DNA of 26,208 nt from Ettlia oleoabundans (taxonomy: Eukaryota; Chlorophyta; Chlorophyceae; Chlamydomonadales): contig JAAMXP010001912.1 of the NCBI GenBank assembly GCA_019693395.1, positions 1 to 26,208 on the forward strand, read 5' to 3'. Below the pieces are notes generated by a model. It saw only the letters and a list, made by a program, of their open reading frames with translations. It was not told the origin of the DNA and made no database searches. Positions within the stretch are counted from its first letter, which is position 1. Each line of letters starts with the position of its first letter. Shown here one piece after another: positions 1 through 11,502 of the stretch. Both the position numbers and the translations under genes were made by a program.

Positions 1-296
1 GGGGTGGGGGGGGGACGACGAGTGAGTTGAGTAATAGATGGGTGGTTGGCGGGGTGAGTGGTGGATGGCAGCAACGGCTGATTGACTTGCTGGTACCAAG
101 GTGCGAACCAAAACAGCGCATGAACAACCCAAAAGCGGTGGGATGTTCTGCACAAGTGCTGTGCACCAAAAACAATGGTGCCGGTGTACGAAGGTCAACA
201 ATTTACAACACTACATGGTTTTGTACCGCTCTTCAGTGCGAGCTTTGTCACGACACTGCACTGCTGTGTGCCGCGTTTTGTCACTCTGTACTGCAG
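1..296. other. Probable intron of the DRG2 gene, low complexity at the window edge
   Basis: This stretch begins with a run of G and ends in CTGCAG at 291-296, which serves as the 3' splice site of the first recognisable DRG2 exon. I see no convincing coding exon in it. A GTGAGT at 22-27 could be the donor of an upstream exon, but the preceding bases give no recognisable DRG2 peptide. Confidence 0.5.
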
Positions 297-1728
297 GCCT
301 GTACGTGTACAACAAGATCGACGTTTGTAGCATGGAGGAGGTTGACGAGATAGCACGGCGACCCCACTCCATCCCCATCTCGTGCTACCAGAAGCTCAAT
401 TTTGACGGGCTGCTGGCGCGTATCTGGGACATGATGGTGGGTGGCTGGTTGGGGAACTGCGGAGAAGATGCTGGTTTTGCTGGTCGGTTATGGTGAACTG
501 GGGCATGCCTAGTTTTGCCAAGCCTAATATGCCACGCGCACTGCCCTGCTGTGCTGCTTGCATCTGCCCCTGTGATGGCATGCAACCGCAGGGTCTTGTT
601 CGTGCCCACACCCAACCTTCTCTGCCCTAAAAAGCGCACCCATATTACGCTGCGATGCCTGCCTTTCAACTGTGGCAACATTTTGCCTGCATGGGCCTTG
701 CACATGTGTGTTTTGAGCAGCACTACGGTGCTGGTGCTGGTACCTCATCCCATGTGTGGGTTACATAAAATTCATGTCAATTTCACCAATCCATCCATCA
801 ATCCATCCACCCACCCACCCACCTGCGCAGGGTCTTGTTCGTGTGTACACGAAAAAGGTGGGGAACAAGCCCGACTTTGGAGACCCCGTTGTGCTCAGGT
901 TCGACACATGGTACTACTGCCGCTTATGGTGGTGCCCTGGTAAAATGCCGGTCATAAACCAAACTGCATTCTGTGACCAGCTGCTAGATGGTATTGCTGC
1001 TCTGTATTGCCATTTGTTCTGGGCTACCGCATTTGCCCCCCACCCCCTGCACACCGTCTTACCCCCACTCCCATACGGTGCCCCCCGCCACTAGAAGGCA
1101 CCCTCCGTCTGGGTGCCCCACACTACCATACTTGCAAATCGTGCGGCACTAGCAGGCTTGCTCTACCGGCCCTGCCGCCCCCTGACCGTCCCTTCTACCA
1201 CCCAACCCCCATCTGTGCGTGCAGCGAGGATCGCGGCGGCACCAGCATGCGGCACTTCTGCGAGATGATCCACAAGAGCCTGCTGAAGGAGTACCAATAC
1301 GCGCTGGTCTGGGGCACGTCCTCCAAGCACATGCCGCAGCGGTGAGCTGCTCATTTAAGCACATGCCCCAGCGGGACTATCTTCCTTGCTTTCCTATTTC
1401 CCTCATGGTTTCCGTTTCTAGTCTGAGCTGTCATTCTTGCCTCACCTCGCCCCCTGCTTCATCTCACCCTGCCTTGCTTTGCATTGTCCCTGCCCTCAGC
1501 CACAACCTTGCCACAGTGCGACCTACATCAACACATGTTGAACTGTCTCTGTGCCTTTCCCTCCTTCTCAGAGTTGGGCTGAACCACAAGCTGGAAGATG
1601 AGGACGTGGTTCAGATCGTGAAGAAGAAGGTGCAGACGGGTGACGATGCACGGGGCCGATTTTCACAGCAGGGCAAGGAGTATGTGCGCACGGTTGACCG
1701 AGTGAAAAAAGCGGCGCTGAAGACCTAA
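297..1728 (+). CDS. DRG2: DRG2-type developmentally regulated GTP-binding protein, 3' part
   Basis: This is the C-terminal part of a DRG-family GTPase, a translation-associated, ribosome-binding TRAFAC GTPase of the cytosol. Exons are 297-436, 831-898, 1225-1341 and 1572-1728, and all phases close. About 159 residues are present. They include the G4 motif NKID in LYVYNKID, the G5 region ISCYQKLNFDGL, and a TGS domain running from VRVYTKKVGNKPDFGDP to VGLNHKLEDEDVVQIVKK. The stretch YTKK..KPDF and WGTSSKH match DRG2; DRG1 has YTKPKG and WGxSVKH. The P-loop, switch regions and most of the G domain lie upstream of the window. An intron follows IWDMM, and another splits the serine before EDRGG. 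The protein ends VKKAALKT. The partner protein (a DFRP2-type stabiliser) is not encoded here. Confidence 0.93.
787..823. repeat. ATCC/ACCC simple repeat in a DRG2 intron
   Basis: Short tandem runs of ATCC pass into ACCC just before the 3' splice site at 830. Together they make the pyrimidine-rich tract of that intron. Confidence 0.8.
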
Positions 1729-1900
1729 AGCCTGCCTGAGTTTATGTTAACCTGAGTTTTAGCATGCCTATGGGAGCGCTAGTTCCTGCTGGGCCTGCTG
1801 TTGCCAACAGCCAGTCCCTTTCCTCGGCTATTGCTTGGCAACCTGGCTGTAGTCACTAGCAGTCAGCTCCATGGCTACCTTGGCTGGCCACAGATGCAAA

Positions 1901-1905
1901 TGTAA
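1901..1905 (+). terminator. TGTAA polyadenylation signal of DRG2
   Basis: TGTAA lies 173 bases after the DRG2 stop. In chlorophyte green algae TGTAA replaces AATAAA as the main polyadenylation signal. Confidence 0.6.
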
Positions 1906-2407
1906 CTTGCATAGCAGCTTGCACAACAACCCAGGCCACCTCTTGCCTCCCCTGGCAGATCATCACCTTTTTTAAGCATCATGTCACAAGTGTAAACCAG
2001 GAGAGCGGCGGTGAACTCTCTACGGAAAGATTAATTGTTGTTGGCAGCAGGCTGCGGCGCAGATGTGGCTGCCGTGGAGCATCCAGAACGCGCCACGGCA
2101 AAAAATAATAAAGAATGTACAGGAGCAACAGGGCAGGCCAACCCATGCTGGTTGGGACAACGAAGGGATGAAATGCACAAGAGATTGAGTTCCAGTGGGG
2201 TTCTGCAGGAAAGAAGAGCACAAGCCAGCAGCCCCATGACAGGCTGCCCAGCTAACAACGGAAATCAACAACGGAACTTTAACTACTGCGTTAAAGCCAG
2301 CCCGGAAGGCGAACACTGCCGGCTGGGTTGCCCAAGCACTGAGCGGCCATTGCTGCGCCAAAGGGCTTGGTGTGATGTCGGCCGAAAATCCTGCCCAGCG
2401 CCCCACC
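1906..2407. other. Convergent intergenic region
   Basis: This is the 3'-flank shared by DRG2 (+) and the nucleotidase gene (-). I see no coding exon. I did not find a TGTAA on the minus strand, so the 3' end of the nucleotidase transcript is not placed. Confidence 0.5.
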
Positions 2408-5400
2408 TCAAGCTTGGCTCTGCTGCTGCTCCTGGTGCTGCACGCGGCGAATGCGGCCCTCCACCCTAGGGTTGATGCCGAATCGGCGCTTCATGGGGTC
2501 AAACAGGATCAGCTCATCCAAGCCGTGGGCACAAGGCTCCAAGTAAGCGAGCGCCGACAGGGCGGCAGTAGAGTGAGCTTGGGCTTTTGCCTGTGCCTGC
2601 CAGTCGTCACCAAAAGCCGGCAACCACCCTTCCTGTGCCGGGTTAGGGGTTGGTGCGCTGCTGCCGCTGCTTGGGTGACCCCTGTTTGGAAGGCTCCCGC
2701 CACTGATGCTGCTCCCCTCATCCCTGCTGCTACTGCCGCCACTTCCAAAGTCCTCCTGTTCCTGCCGCTCTTGCAACTCGCTGCGGTGCTGCAGCAGCAA
2801 AGCCAAGCTGATGGCGGCCCCTGTACTGCTCACCTCATGCACATGCTGCTCCGCCGCGTAAGGTATACTGCCGGGACCGCCTGTTGCGGTACCGCAAATG
2901 GGCGCTCCCGGTGAGTACACCGCCTGCCCTGCCGCTGCTCTACCTCCTGCTGCTGCCAGTCCCGCACTACGTGAGGCTGCGCTATAGGCATCGCCGCTGC
3001 TGCTGCCATTGCCTGCCCTGCCGCTGCCATTGCTGCTGGCAACAGCGGCAGATACTAAGGCTCCTTGTTCCCAATATTCACGGCCGTTGCTGCACAGCTG
3101 ACCCTCCTCTAGCCCTGCTGCCTTGGTGGTAGCTGTTGTCGAATCTGCGTGTGTTTCTGCCGCCAACCGCTGCTGCTCGCTCTGCACCATGCGCTGCCAC
3201 TCTTCCGCCATTGTCTCGTTGAGCTGCGTGTGCGGCAGAAAGGCACAGAGCGGAATGACCAGGGGACCCAGAGCAATAGTTGTTGACTTCACCACACATG
3301 CTTGGAGCAACAGAAAGTGACGGGAAATTTTCAAGGTAGCATGGTGTCCTGCATGCTATCAGCCCAATGCCGTAACAATGTGTGCTAATTGCATAACCGT
3401 GAGACCAGCAGCACCACCACCACCATTGCCACCGTAGTGGCATCACCTAAAGGCGTGAGATGTTCACCTCACCTGTTCCACTCGCATCCACAGGTATTGA
3501 ACTAGTGTGGCCAGGCGTGGGTTTGTCTCCCCATCCACAAGCACCGTGGAGGCTTTCAAGCTGTCGAAGCCATCCTTTCCACCCCGCAGGTACGCCTTAG
3601 TGGCAACCTGCGGTACAGCAGTACGGCACGGTGCAGAACAGCAATACAGCGGCAAATCAGCGGGCAGAGGGCAGTAAATACCCACAACAGTGCAAAGTGT
3701 GGGAATACCACTAAAGGCAGTACGGCAGTATGGAGGTAGGCAGTACAACACTACAGTACTTGCCTTGTACGTGCGCTGCAGCTCCAGTTGCTGGCCAGCC
3801 ACCTCCACGCTGCCTGGCTCCACTCGGCTGCCGGGCGGCTGGCTTGGATCAAATGCAAAGCGGATGCCTGACACCTGTGTGTTTGTGTGTTGCAGGAGCA
3901 GAGGGGACAGCAAAAATAAGGAGACAACATGAATGCAGGGTGGAACGTGGCAAGGGGCATCACACAGCTTTAAAATTACAAAAAAAGGAAACCGCAGCGG
4001 CGCAGTCGCAAGTTTTGCAATGGTGGTGCGGTGCTTGCATTTCCCATCACCAGCACGGACATTTTTCCACCAAGTTGTTCCCCAACAAGCTGCTTCCGGC
4101 CAACCACCCACCTGCAAGAAGCGCCCCTCTAGCGCGGGCAGGCCCCCCACCCCCGTCTCCAGTACCGCAAGCAGATCCTTCCCATTCAGCTCCAGCAGCA
4201 CTAGATCATCAGTGAAAGGTAGCATGGACACAAAGTCCCGCATCAGCAGTTGCCCTGCCGCATGCAACTGCATGGGGGCAGTAACCAGTGAACGAAGTGA
4301 CGAGTTGTGACAGACAGCAGCATGGACAAATACGGCAGCGCTCATAGCTACCCAGCAAAGCGCAGCTGCAGGCAGCAGCACCGGACCTGCGCTGCTTTCT
4401 TCAACAGCACGAGCACACAAGGCTACGCACCTGATCCGAGCGGATGGTTCCGCCGTTGAAGAAAGCTGCGTCGGCCCCAAGCGAAATGCGCATCACGTCG
4501 GCAAAGAGCGAGCCCAGGTTGCTCTCCCCCGCCCGAACGCTGTCAAAGCGGGCGTCCAGGTCGGTGTGGCTCCACCCCATGGGCTCGTCCATCTTGGTGC
4601 CTGCGATGAGGAGACATGAGGAACCAACAAGTTTGGTAAGCCATGAAACTAAGCCATGAAACTACAACCGCCTTGGTTGTCCAACCAACCAAGTGCAACG
4701 CAGGATGGGAAGTCCAGCAAGAGGGCTGTAGTTCCCAGCCTGCCTGCTGTAGTCCAGCATGCCAAACTTCAGGAACCAGAAGCTGCCAGCAACAGCCAAT
4801 ACAAAAACAAGCGATACCCGACAGCCCCCACACTCACCAATAAGGTCCTGGTACTTCCTCACGATGGCAGCTACCTCTGGGTCTTCTGGTACCGCTGAGG
4901 TGATCTCAACGCGCTCCCACCTCACAGCTGGGCGCTCTGAAAACCCCCGGGGGGAGGGAGGGGGGTGGAGATGGGTTCTTTGATTAGAATGAGCCCTTTA
5001 GTGCCACTCAGCCCCCCACCCGCAACAAAAGCCAAGAAGAACACATCAAAGTTGACATCCTTATTGAGACGATATGCATGGAACACCAACGACGGCAACA
5101 CATGAGCCTCCATGTGTGGCACACTAAAGGGGCACACTCCAATTAAGCGACAGCAGTCAGCATATCACACACACATCTAGTCCCAGTCATTACACCAATT
5201 GGTAACACACCAACGATTGAGTACCAAAGTACTGGGTCGCACCTTTCAAGTTAGGGGGCACTCCCACCCTCAGCACACTGAACTCTCGGAAATCTGTGCC
5301 GCTCTTGAACACCAAGGTGCCGTGGGGCCGGGTCTCTGTGGCCTCCCAATGGTGGTCATGGCCCCCAAGCACTAGCTGCAGGTCGGCGAAGCAATGACAA

Positions 5401-7150
5401 CATTATTTCTTAGTCTTATATTTGTACACATGAGTAACGCAGAGTTGTTTGTTTCTTTATGTATTGAAACTACATTGAGTGCACCCAACCCACCATGTCT
5501 GCCCACCTGCACCACCATCACAGGTTACTCACAGACTCCACCCTTCTCCACGCTCTAATACCAGCCAATTCCACGCATGCATACCCACATCCATATAACA
5601 TACCCACCTGTATCTCTGGCACCTCCGCCGCCAGCACCAAGTCGTTGGGTGTGCGCATGTGTGTGAGAGCCACTATCAAGTCCGCCCCCTGGGCCGACAG
5701 CTCCCCTGCTAGCTTCTGCCCCTCGTCGCAGAAATCCAGGAACCGGATGTCGCTCTCCTCCACGCTGGGGATGGTGAGAAGCCACTTCAGCAGGGGCAGG
5801 AAGAAAGGCATGGAAGGACGTGGAGGTGAGATAACAATAGCAGCCACTTCTGGTGAGAGATGAAGGGAAGAACATCATATGGAGATGGTAAGAAGAACCA
5901 GTCATTGTCCCGGCTTGGCTTGCGAAGTACACTGTAGCAAACAGGTCCAGTGGAAACTCAGCTTCTGCCATGCCAGGGCCATGCTGGCGCAGCCTGTGCA
6001 TTGCCTTATATGTCCGTGCCAGCAGAGGCTGCTCCCTTCCCAGCTGAGCATCATATGGGATGTCTGTACCATGTCACCCTTACTGACAGCGAAAGCAACT
6101 AATAGGCGGACAGACAGGCAGAAAAGAAGAGGAGACATTTGGTACAGCCCGTTGAGGCTCACCTCTCGTTCCACCAGGCCCACCAGCCCCACACGAACGC
6201 CTTGCCAGTCAATGATGCGGGAGCGGTACGCGCCACCCAGGGGCTGGCCGGTACGCGCATCAAGCACGTTGCTGAGCAGCCAAGGGAAGCGAAAGCTTCG
6301 CATGTGTTTCTGTAGCATGGGAATGCCGAAATCAACTGCGCGAGGAGGGATGTGCCGGAGCCCAGCAGTTGTGGGGTGCGAATGGGGCAAGGCAAGGAGG
6401 GGTGAATACAGGTGTAAAGATGGCAAACAGGGGGCGTGATAGCTGTTGCGGCAAACTGCAGCAAGGCATGATAGCAAGGACTGCAGCAGAGCAGGCATCT
6501 TCAACGCAAGGCACAAAATGCACGAGAACGACAATAGCGCTTCTACAATCAAGCATTGCGGGACGGAGCACACTCAACCGACAGCGGCGGGGGACGGCAT
6601 TTGCTTGGCTTTTACTCACAGTCATGATTTCCCACAGCTGCTGCATGCACCCCCATGCTATTGAGTATAGGTACCATCTGTTCCCCTCGTGTGAATGCCG
6701 ACATCAAGCTAGGGTTGAGGCAATCGCCGCTGAACAGAACCAGCGGCTGCTCGTGCCGGAAGCGGCGCAGCGCGGAAGCAAAACGTGCCGCACCGCCCAC
6801 AGGCTCGACGGCGCGCTGCTCAATATTGTAAACCTGCACGAGGACGGTGCACCGGGGTTGATGTGAGGAAGAAAGGGTGCTACCTGAGTTGGTAGATCCA
6901 GCAGTGGCATGATGGCAGGGGTGCACACAGGCAGGTTAAAGAGCGCGGAGCTCACGTCGTTGAAATGCAGGATTGTCAACTGCTTTGCGTCTGCTAAGTC
7001 CCCTACACTGCCGCTGCTGCTGCTACTGCTGGAAGCATAGGTGAGGCAGCGCCGCCGTCGCGGTGGCGGCAGGCACCCAGCTGGCAGCAGCACCCGGTGG
7101 TGGCTGCAGCCCTGCAGTAGATGCAGACGGCGTTTCGCAAGCTGAAACAA
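2408..7150 (-). CDS. 5'-nucleotidase family metallophosphatase with long C-terminal tail
   Basis: This is a two-metal phosphoesterase of the UshA/YfkN 5'-nucleotidase type, expected to hydrolyse nucleotides or related phosphoesters. Exons, 5' to 3' on the minus strand: 7150-6956, 6833-6620, 6335-6163, 5784-5608, 5375-5243, 4936-4838, 4600-4431, 4267-4112, 3874-3764, 3607-3473, 3223-2408. All phases close, giving 792 residues. The metallophosphatase domain shows LTILHFNDV, SGDCLNPS, GNHDFDFG, ALTHMRTPND and LGGHDHH. The 5'-nucleotidase C-terminal domain shows ESNLGSLFADVM, FFNGGTIRSDQ, LRGGKDGFD and the substrate-pocket region FLQVSGIRF. The start MFQLAKRRLHLL is Arg/Leu/Ser-rich and resembles an organelle presequence. 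The last exon adds about 271 residues, mostly Ser/Gly/Ala/Gln-rich, ending with a more ordered segment (LILFDPMKRRFGINPRVEGRI). Intron 9 has a GC-AG border, and exon 4 follows an AAG rather than a CAG/TAG acceptor. Confidence 0.88.
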
Positions 7151-7547
7151 TTAAGAAAATGTCTGATGGGTCATGATAAATTCACACAAGGGCTCAGAGA
7201 AGCTGAGGCAGCGCATAAAGCAGCAAGACGCACCAGCAGCTGGTCGCCGGCATGCGAGCTCGCTAGACGCAGCGATCCTCCTAAGCTCGCTACCATTCTA
7301 GCAAGAGAGCCTAAAGACGCAGCACCTTTCCGCCACGCCAGCTTGCCAACAAGCAACGAATCGGTAAGCCTGCGAACTGATCACCGCTAATCTAATCAGA
7401 GAGGTAGAAGGAAGTGAAGACCCCTATAATAATGATGTCAACCAAATCGTTCTTCAATGCCAGGTGGCAGTGCTGCTGGAGCTGTTGAGCATCTCGTCGG
7501 AGCGCCCCTTGGACCATTGTGGACATCTTGTGCTATTTGCGCCCAGC
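7151..7547. promoter_or_regulatory. Shared upstream region of the nucleotidase and alpha/beta hydrolase genes
   Basis: The two start codons point away from each other, 397 bases apart, so both promoters and 5' UTRs must fit here unless there are upstream non-coding exons. A TATA-like CCTATAATAA lies at 7423-7432, about 115 bases before the hydrolase ATG. No other element was recognised. Confidence 0.45.
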
Positions 7548-9645
7548 ATGTTCTTCAAGGCAGGGTTGTCCTGCTTGGTCAACAGCCCGTCTCTGTCGGC
7601 AACTTTGCAGAGCTGTGCTTGGGTTGCCGCAAGCCAAAGGGGCGTCCACAGCATCCTGCATTTTGACGAGGTGCATGCACATGCGCCGCAGCAAGCGGTC
7701 GATGGCGGCATTGTGGCGCCTGCCGCCACCGCCACTCACCACATGGTGGCGCTGCACGGCTTGCTGGGCTCTGGCAGGTAGACCTGTGCTTGCGCGTGCT
7801 TCACACTGGCACCAACCTGCGCAGGATTCTAGCACCTATATGCACTGACAGGCACGCTCCCAACGCGCTCTGCAACTTGCTTTGGCAAAGCAGCACACCG
7901 CTGTTCTGTGCAGGAACCTGCGGGGTGTGATGGCCGACCTGTGCAGACAAGCCGCAGAGCAAACAAGCGCAACCTGGCACGCGCTGCTCGTAGACTTGAG
8001 AAACCATGGCAAGTCAGCCCGGCTGGCTAGCCTGTCGCCACCCCACGATCTGCGATGTGCGGCGCATGACGTTGTGAGACTTCTGCAGCAGCATCTCAAA
8101 GGTCGGCAGGTAGATGCTCTGGTTGGCCACAGCATGGGAGGCAAGACGGCGTTGGAGGTGGTGCGCCAACTGGCACTGTCGAGCGCACCGATCCAGCAGC
8201 CCAAACAGGTGCTTGGCCTGCTTGGCACCTGCTTCCCATGTTATGCTTGCTTGGTGTTTGCGAGTCGAATGGCTCCTGTCTGGCTGCCGAGCCTACTGCC
8301 TGAAGGGACAGCAACCGTATGGTATCATTCTGGTTGGAATGAACATTGAGTTCATCCCAACCACACATCCAATCATCATTCTACCCTGCGAAGCTGCTGC
8401 TGCCCACATTGCAATCCATTTCTTCCCCCCAGGTTTGGGTGCTGGACGCCCGGCCCACCGCATTGCATGGGGCCCCTGATGCCGCCACACGAGAGGTCCA
8501 GCATGTGCTATCCACGGTGCAAAGCATCCAGATGCCGCTGTCCTCACGCGAGGCCTTGTACCAGCAGCTGAAAGAACGTGGGTTCTCAACAGGTGGCTGA
8601 CATATTTTAGACTCAAGTTAACAAGACCGGCTGGCTGGCTGGCTGGCTGTGCCCCGGCAAGCTTGGCCGGGTGGTTGCTTACCTTCATGACTGGCTCCAT
8701 GCGCGTGCTGCAGCTCCGCTGGTTGGCCAGGCATGTGCCATGAGGGGCTGTTAAAGGTTTGTTTCACACTCAAACATTGGCCATTAGCGGTGCAGCCTTC
8801 CTCGAGGTGCCATCTACCCCAATCCGTATACAACCCTGTTGTGCCGGAACCTGCACTATTGCCCGGGTTTCATGGCAAATGCAGGGCTGCAACAATGGCT
8901 TGGCAGCAGCCTCGTAATGGAAAGAAAGGGGCAGTATGTATGGGCATTTGATGTGGAAGGAGCGGCGCTCATGTTTGAAGATTACCTAAAGCAGGACTAC
9001 TCCACACTGCTAAGGTTCGACTGCCAACATGAAATGTTTTATTGCTTGTGGGCTTTGGCCTTGAAGGTTGCAAGGGGTAGTACTGCTTGTGTTATTTTTG
9101 CTACCTTCCTTCTGCCTTTGCACCAAAAACCCTCTCTACTCAAGATGTTGCGCTCTACATGTGAAACCGCACCAGTGCTGCTGTTCATGCCTGCTGCTGC
9201 TGCTTCTCCAACAGGTCGCCGCCACCTGGCATGACGTTACACATCTTGCGAGCGCTGCGGAGCGAGCGGTGGGACCGAGACACGCTGGCGTTGGTGCGGG
9301 GAGCAGCGGCAGCCACAGTACAGCCTGCGGCAAACCGGGGGCAAACTTGCTACCATGAACTTCCTGACGCGGGGCACTGGGTGGGTGCTAGGTGTGCCTG
9401 CCTGCCTCTCCACCTCCCACCTACCTGTCTGTTCACCCTTGTGCCGGCCTGATCATCTCACACCTTTGGCGACGTCATCATAAGTAACCTAACACAACCA
9501 GTTGTAGGGAGCAGGGCGGGTGACAAGCAGGCCCTTTCCTGACTAGCTAGTTGCCTGCGGCGCCTGCCTGCAGGTTCACGTGGATAACCCCAAAGGGCTG
9601 GCGAAGCTCATGCTGCCCTCGCTGGTGCAAGCAACGCAGCATTGA
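7548..9645 (+). CDS. Alpha/beta hydrolase, YbfF-like esterase type
   Basis: This is a serine hydrolase of the alpha/beta fold, closest by eye to the YbfF-like esterases and their plant homologues; the substrate is unknown. Exons: 7548-7777, 7914-8208, 8433-8592, 8885-9014, 9215-9380, 9574-9645. All phases close, giving 350 residues. Motifs in order: ILHFDEV, the oxyanion-hole segment LHGLLGSGRNLRGVM, VDLRNHGKSA, the nucleophile elbow VGHSMGG (Ser about 150), QVWVLDARP, the cap region, LRSERWD, and the catalytic His in DAGHWVHVDNP (about 326). The acid residue is probably in the SERWD segment. The first in-frame ATG (7548) precedes a roughly 40-residue leader (MFFKAGLSCLVNSPSL) that is poor in acidic residues, which suggests plastid or mitochondrial import. 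The hydrophobic elbow, GxSxG and His are all intact, so the enzyme should be active. Confidence 0.87.
8629..8649. repeat. GGCT tetranucleotide repeat in a hydrolase intron
   Basis: About five GGCT units lie in the intron between 8592 and 8885. This is a simple microsatellite with no sign of function. Confidence 0.85.
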
Positions 9646-9777
9646 CGTCACAGCAGTTGACTTGCAGCTCTCTCAGTGTCGGGGCATGTACTTGGCGGCA
9701 GTAATACAGGCTGGCACCCAACAGATGTTTCTCACAGAGGTACTGGCTTTGCATTATGTACCGCACCCTGAATGATC

Positions 9778-9782
9778 TGTAA
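9778..9782 (+). terminator. TGTAA polyadenylation signal of the hydrolase gene
   Basis: TGTAA lies 133 bases after the hydrolase stop codon. It sits in the 370-base convergent gap (9646-10015) before the minus-strand gene that ends at 10016. I see nothing else in that gap. Confidence 0.55.
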
Positions 9783-10015
9783 CCATACCATGGGCATAAA
9801 CAGCTGATACCAGTTTGAGTAGATTAGAATTGGATATAGCAGGGATTGGCGGTGAGGCCATGCAGCATTGAGCTCCACATGGCGGTAGGAGGCTGACGAG
9901 TGACAGCAATTGAGCCCAGCACATCAACTTATGAGTGCATAGCGCCCTGCCGTCGTGCAGGTGTAAGGCAACCACCCTAGCCAGCAGCTTGGTTTGCACT
10001 TAACATGTGGTTCTG

Positions 10016-11502
10016 CTAATGGGGCCACAGGAGTGCTATGGAACCGAAATTGCTGCGAGTCATTTGCCAGCCAGGTGCCATCACCAAGTAGTCCAGTTGT
10101 GCGGACGTGGGTGCTGCCAGCTGCACCCTCACATGACCGCTTGCTGCATCTACTGCACCCGGGTTGGCATCCCCAAATTTTGTAACCCACCGCTCCAGTG
10201 CTTCGGCTGGCTGCGGCTGGTCAGGGCTGTCTGCAAGGTCCGGCATGAGGTTGACCTCTGCAGGAAGGGCCGGCATGTGCAGGCAATAGATTGGTTACTT
10301 AGCCCTCCAGGCAGTACACGTGGCAATGGCAGTACATGTGGCAATGCTGGCGTAGGCAACAGGCAGCTTGACCATAAGCTCACAGTCCAGTGCCGAGGCC
10401 TACACAGATGCATTGTGGAACGCTGCCTCACACGCCAAGGCATATAGCTGGGGTAAATACCAGCATGTGAAGAAATCAGCATTTGGTGTATCATACACAG
10501 TGCGAGCACCCAAATGGAGCCTTCTTCCCACCTGTGAAGGTGACATGCAGCCGCTGCGGGTTGTTATCATCCAGCCGGTAAGTGCCTACGACCTTGCAGA
10601 TGCCTGGCAGCAAAGAAGGGAGCGATCCAGGGGTGGCCACCGACATTCCTTGCGTGGGCAACTGCTACAAGGTCAAGGTTGCCGTTGCCAAGCGCATTGC
10701 CCNNNNNNNNNNNNNNNNNNNNCACACACACACACACACATAACCACACCCAAACCCATCCTCCCCCACACATACACACTGCAGACACACGCAAATGCAA
10801 CCACCCTGCACCTAACATAAAATACAAGGCTGTGCCAGCACACCTGCCAAGTCATGCCCAGGAATAGAAAAGGCAGAGGTGACTGTGTACACATTTGGCA
10901 TGCCATCACGCTCTCCCTTGTAGATTGGTGGCTCTGACACGAGCGGGCGGAATGCTAACTGCACAAACAGGATTGGCCACGCTCTACCCGCACTTGCCCG
11001 GTTAAGGAGGTGCAACTTCCCAGCTCACATAACGGACTGGCAAAGGCATCAGGTTGGCAAGCTACACATCAATAATTTATTGAGGTGCAATTAGTGAGCT
11101 GCAGGCGTGCGCACCTCTAGGTCTTTGGGCTGCACAGCTCCAAAGGTGAGACCCCCGAGGGTTAGGGCTGCTGTCGGGCCAGTGACTTTCTTCAGCCGCC
11201 CAGCCAGTGGCTGAGCATGAAAGAAGCCGTCATTCAGATCGGCATCCACCTGGATGTAGGCGAGTTGAGGGATCAGGACTGCTGCCGGTGGATTTGTTGT
11301 TTGTTGAGATCAACCATCATAAGATCTACAACGTTCCGCAGTCGGCCGCCGTCTCCCGCACCTTGTTGCATCCCAGCTCAGCGCTGCGCTGCTCAATGGA
11401 TTGCACCAGTTTTTTCAGCTGTTCCTCGTCCATCTGGGCATGGTCTGCTTTCAGCTGCTCCAGCTGGGCAACCAGTTCAGCGTCTGCAACAGCTCCCTGG
11501 CT
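10016..11502 (-). CDS. Plastid-lipid-associated protein (fibrillin)-like candidate, 5' end unresolved
   Basis: Exons assembled on the minus strand: 11502-11362, 11249-11115, 10958-10844, 10603-10532 and 10257-10016. All phases close, giving 234 residues. The peptide runs from a charged helix (AELVAQLEQLKADHAQMDEE) through VDADLNDGFFHAQPLAGRL, VTGPTAALTLGGLTFGAV, PLVSEPPIYKGERDG, VVGTYRLDDNNPQRLHVTF and QLDYLVMAPGWQMTRSNFGS near the end. The final YLxxxxWQxTRSNFGSIAL block resembles the YLDEDxRITRGNxGxxFVL ending of PAP/fibrillin proteins, which are thylakoid or plastoglobule structural lipid-binding proteins. The rest is too divergent for me to be sure. The same frame stays open back to a CTCTCAG acceptor at 11701 and is Arg/Gln/Pro-rich with almost no acidic residues, as in a transit peptide. 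I found no in-frame ATG there, so a further upstream exon is needed. One intron contains the N gap. Confidence 0.5.
10310..10345. repeat. Tandem pair of 18-base units in an intron
   Basis: GGCAGTACACGTGGCAAT is followed directly by GGCAGTACATGTGGCAAT, with one difference. It lies in the last intron of the fibrillin-like gene. Confidence 0.85.
10703..10722. other. Assembly gap, 20 N
   Basis: Twenty unknown bases lie in the intron between exons 10958-10844 and 10603-10532 of the fibrillin-like gene. The splice phase across the gap closes, so the gap probably hides no coding exon. Confidence 0.95.
10723..10740. repeat. (CA)n microsatellite beside the assembly gap
   Basis: Nine CA units abut the N run and are followed by a CA-rich tract. 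A longer CA repeat probably caused the gap. Confidence 0.9.

Noticed and set aside
5902..6573. 223-codon minus-strand frame read as one gene
   Set aside because: Only its central part (6163-6335) is a nucleotidase exon; the rest is intron by family alignment and splice phase.
10310..10345. Repeats in several introns considered as a CRISPR-like or mobile array
   Set aside because: There are only two units, with no spacers, inside an intron of a eukaryotic gene.
11090..11114. Stop codon after PKDLEVRTPAAH read as the end of a separate gene
   Set aside because: A GTGCGC donor after GAG at 11115 joins in phase to 10958, giving a longer continuous protein, so one gene is more likely.
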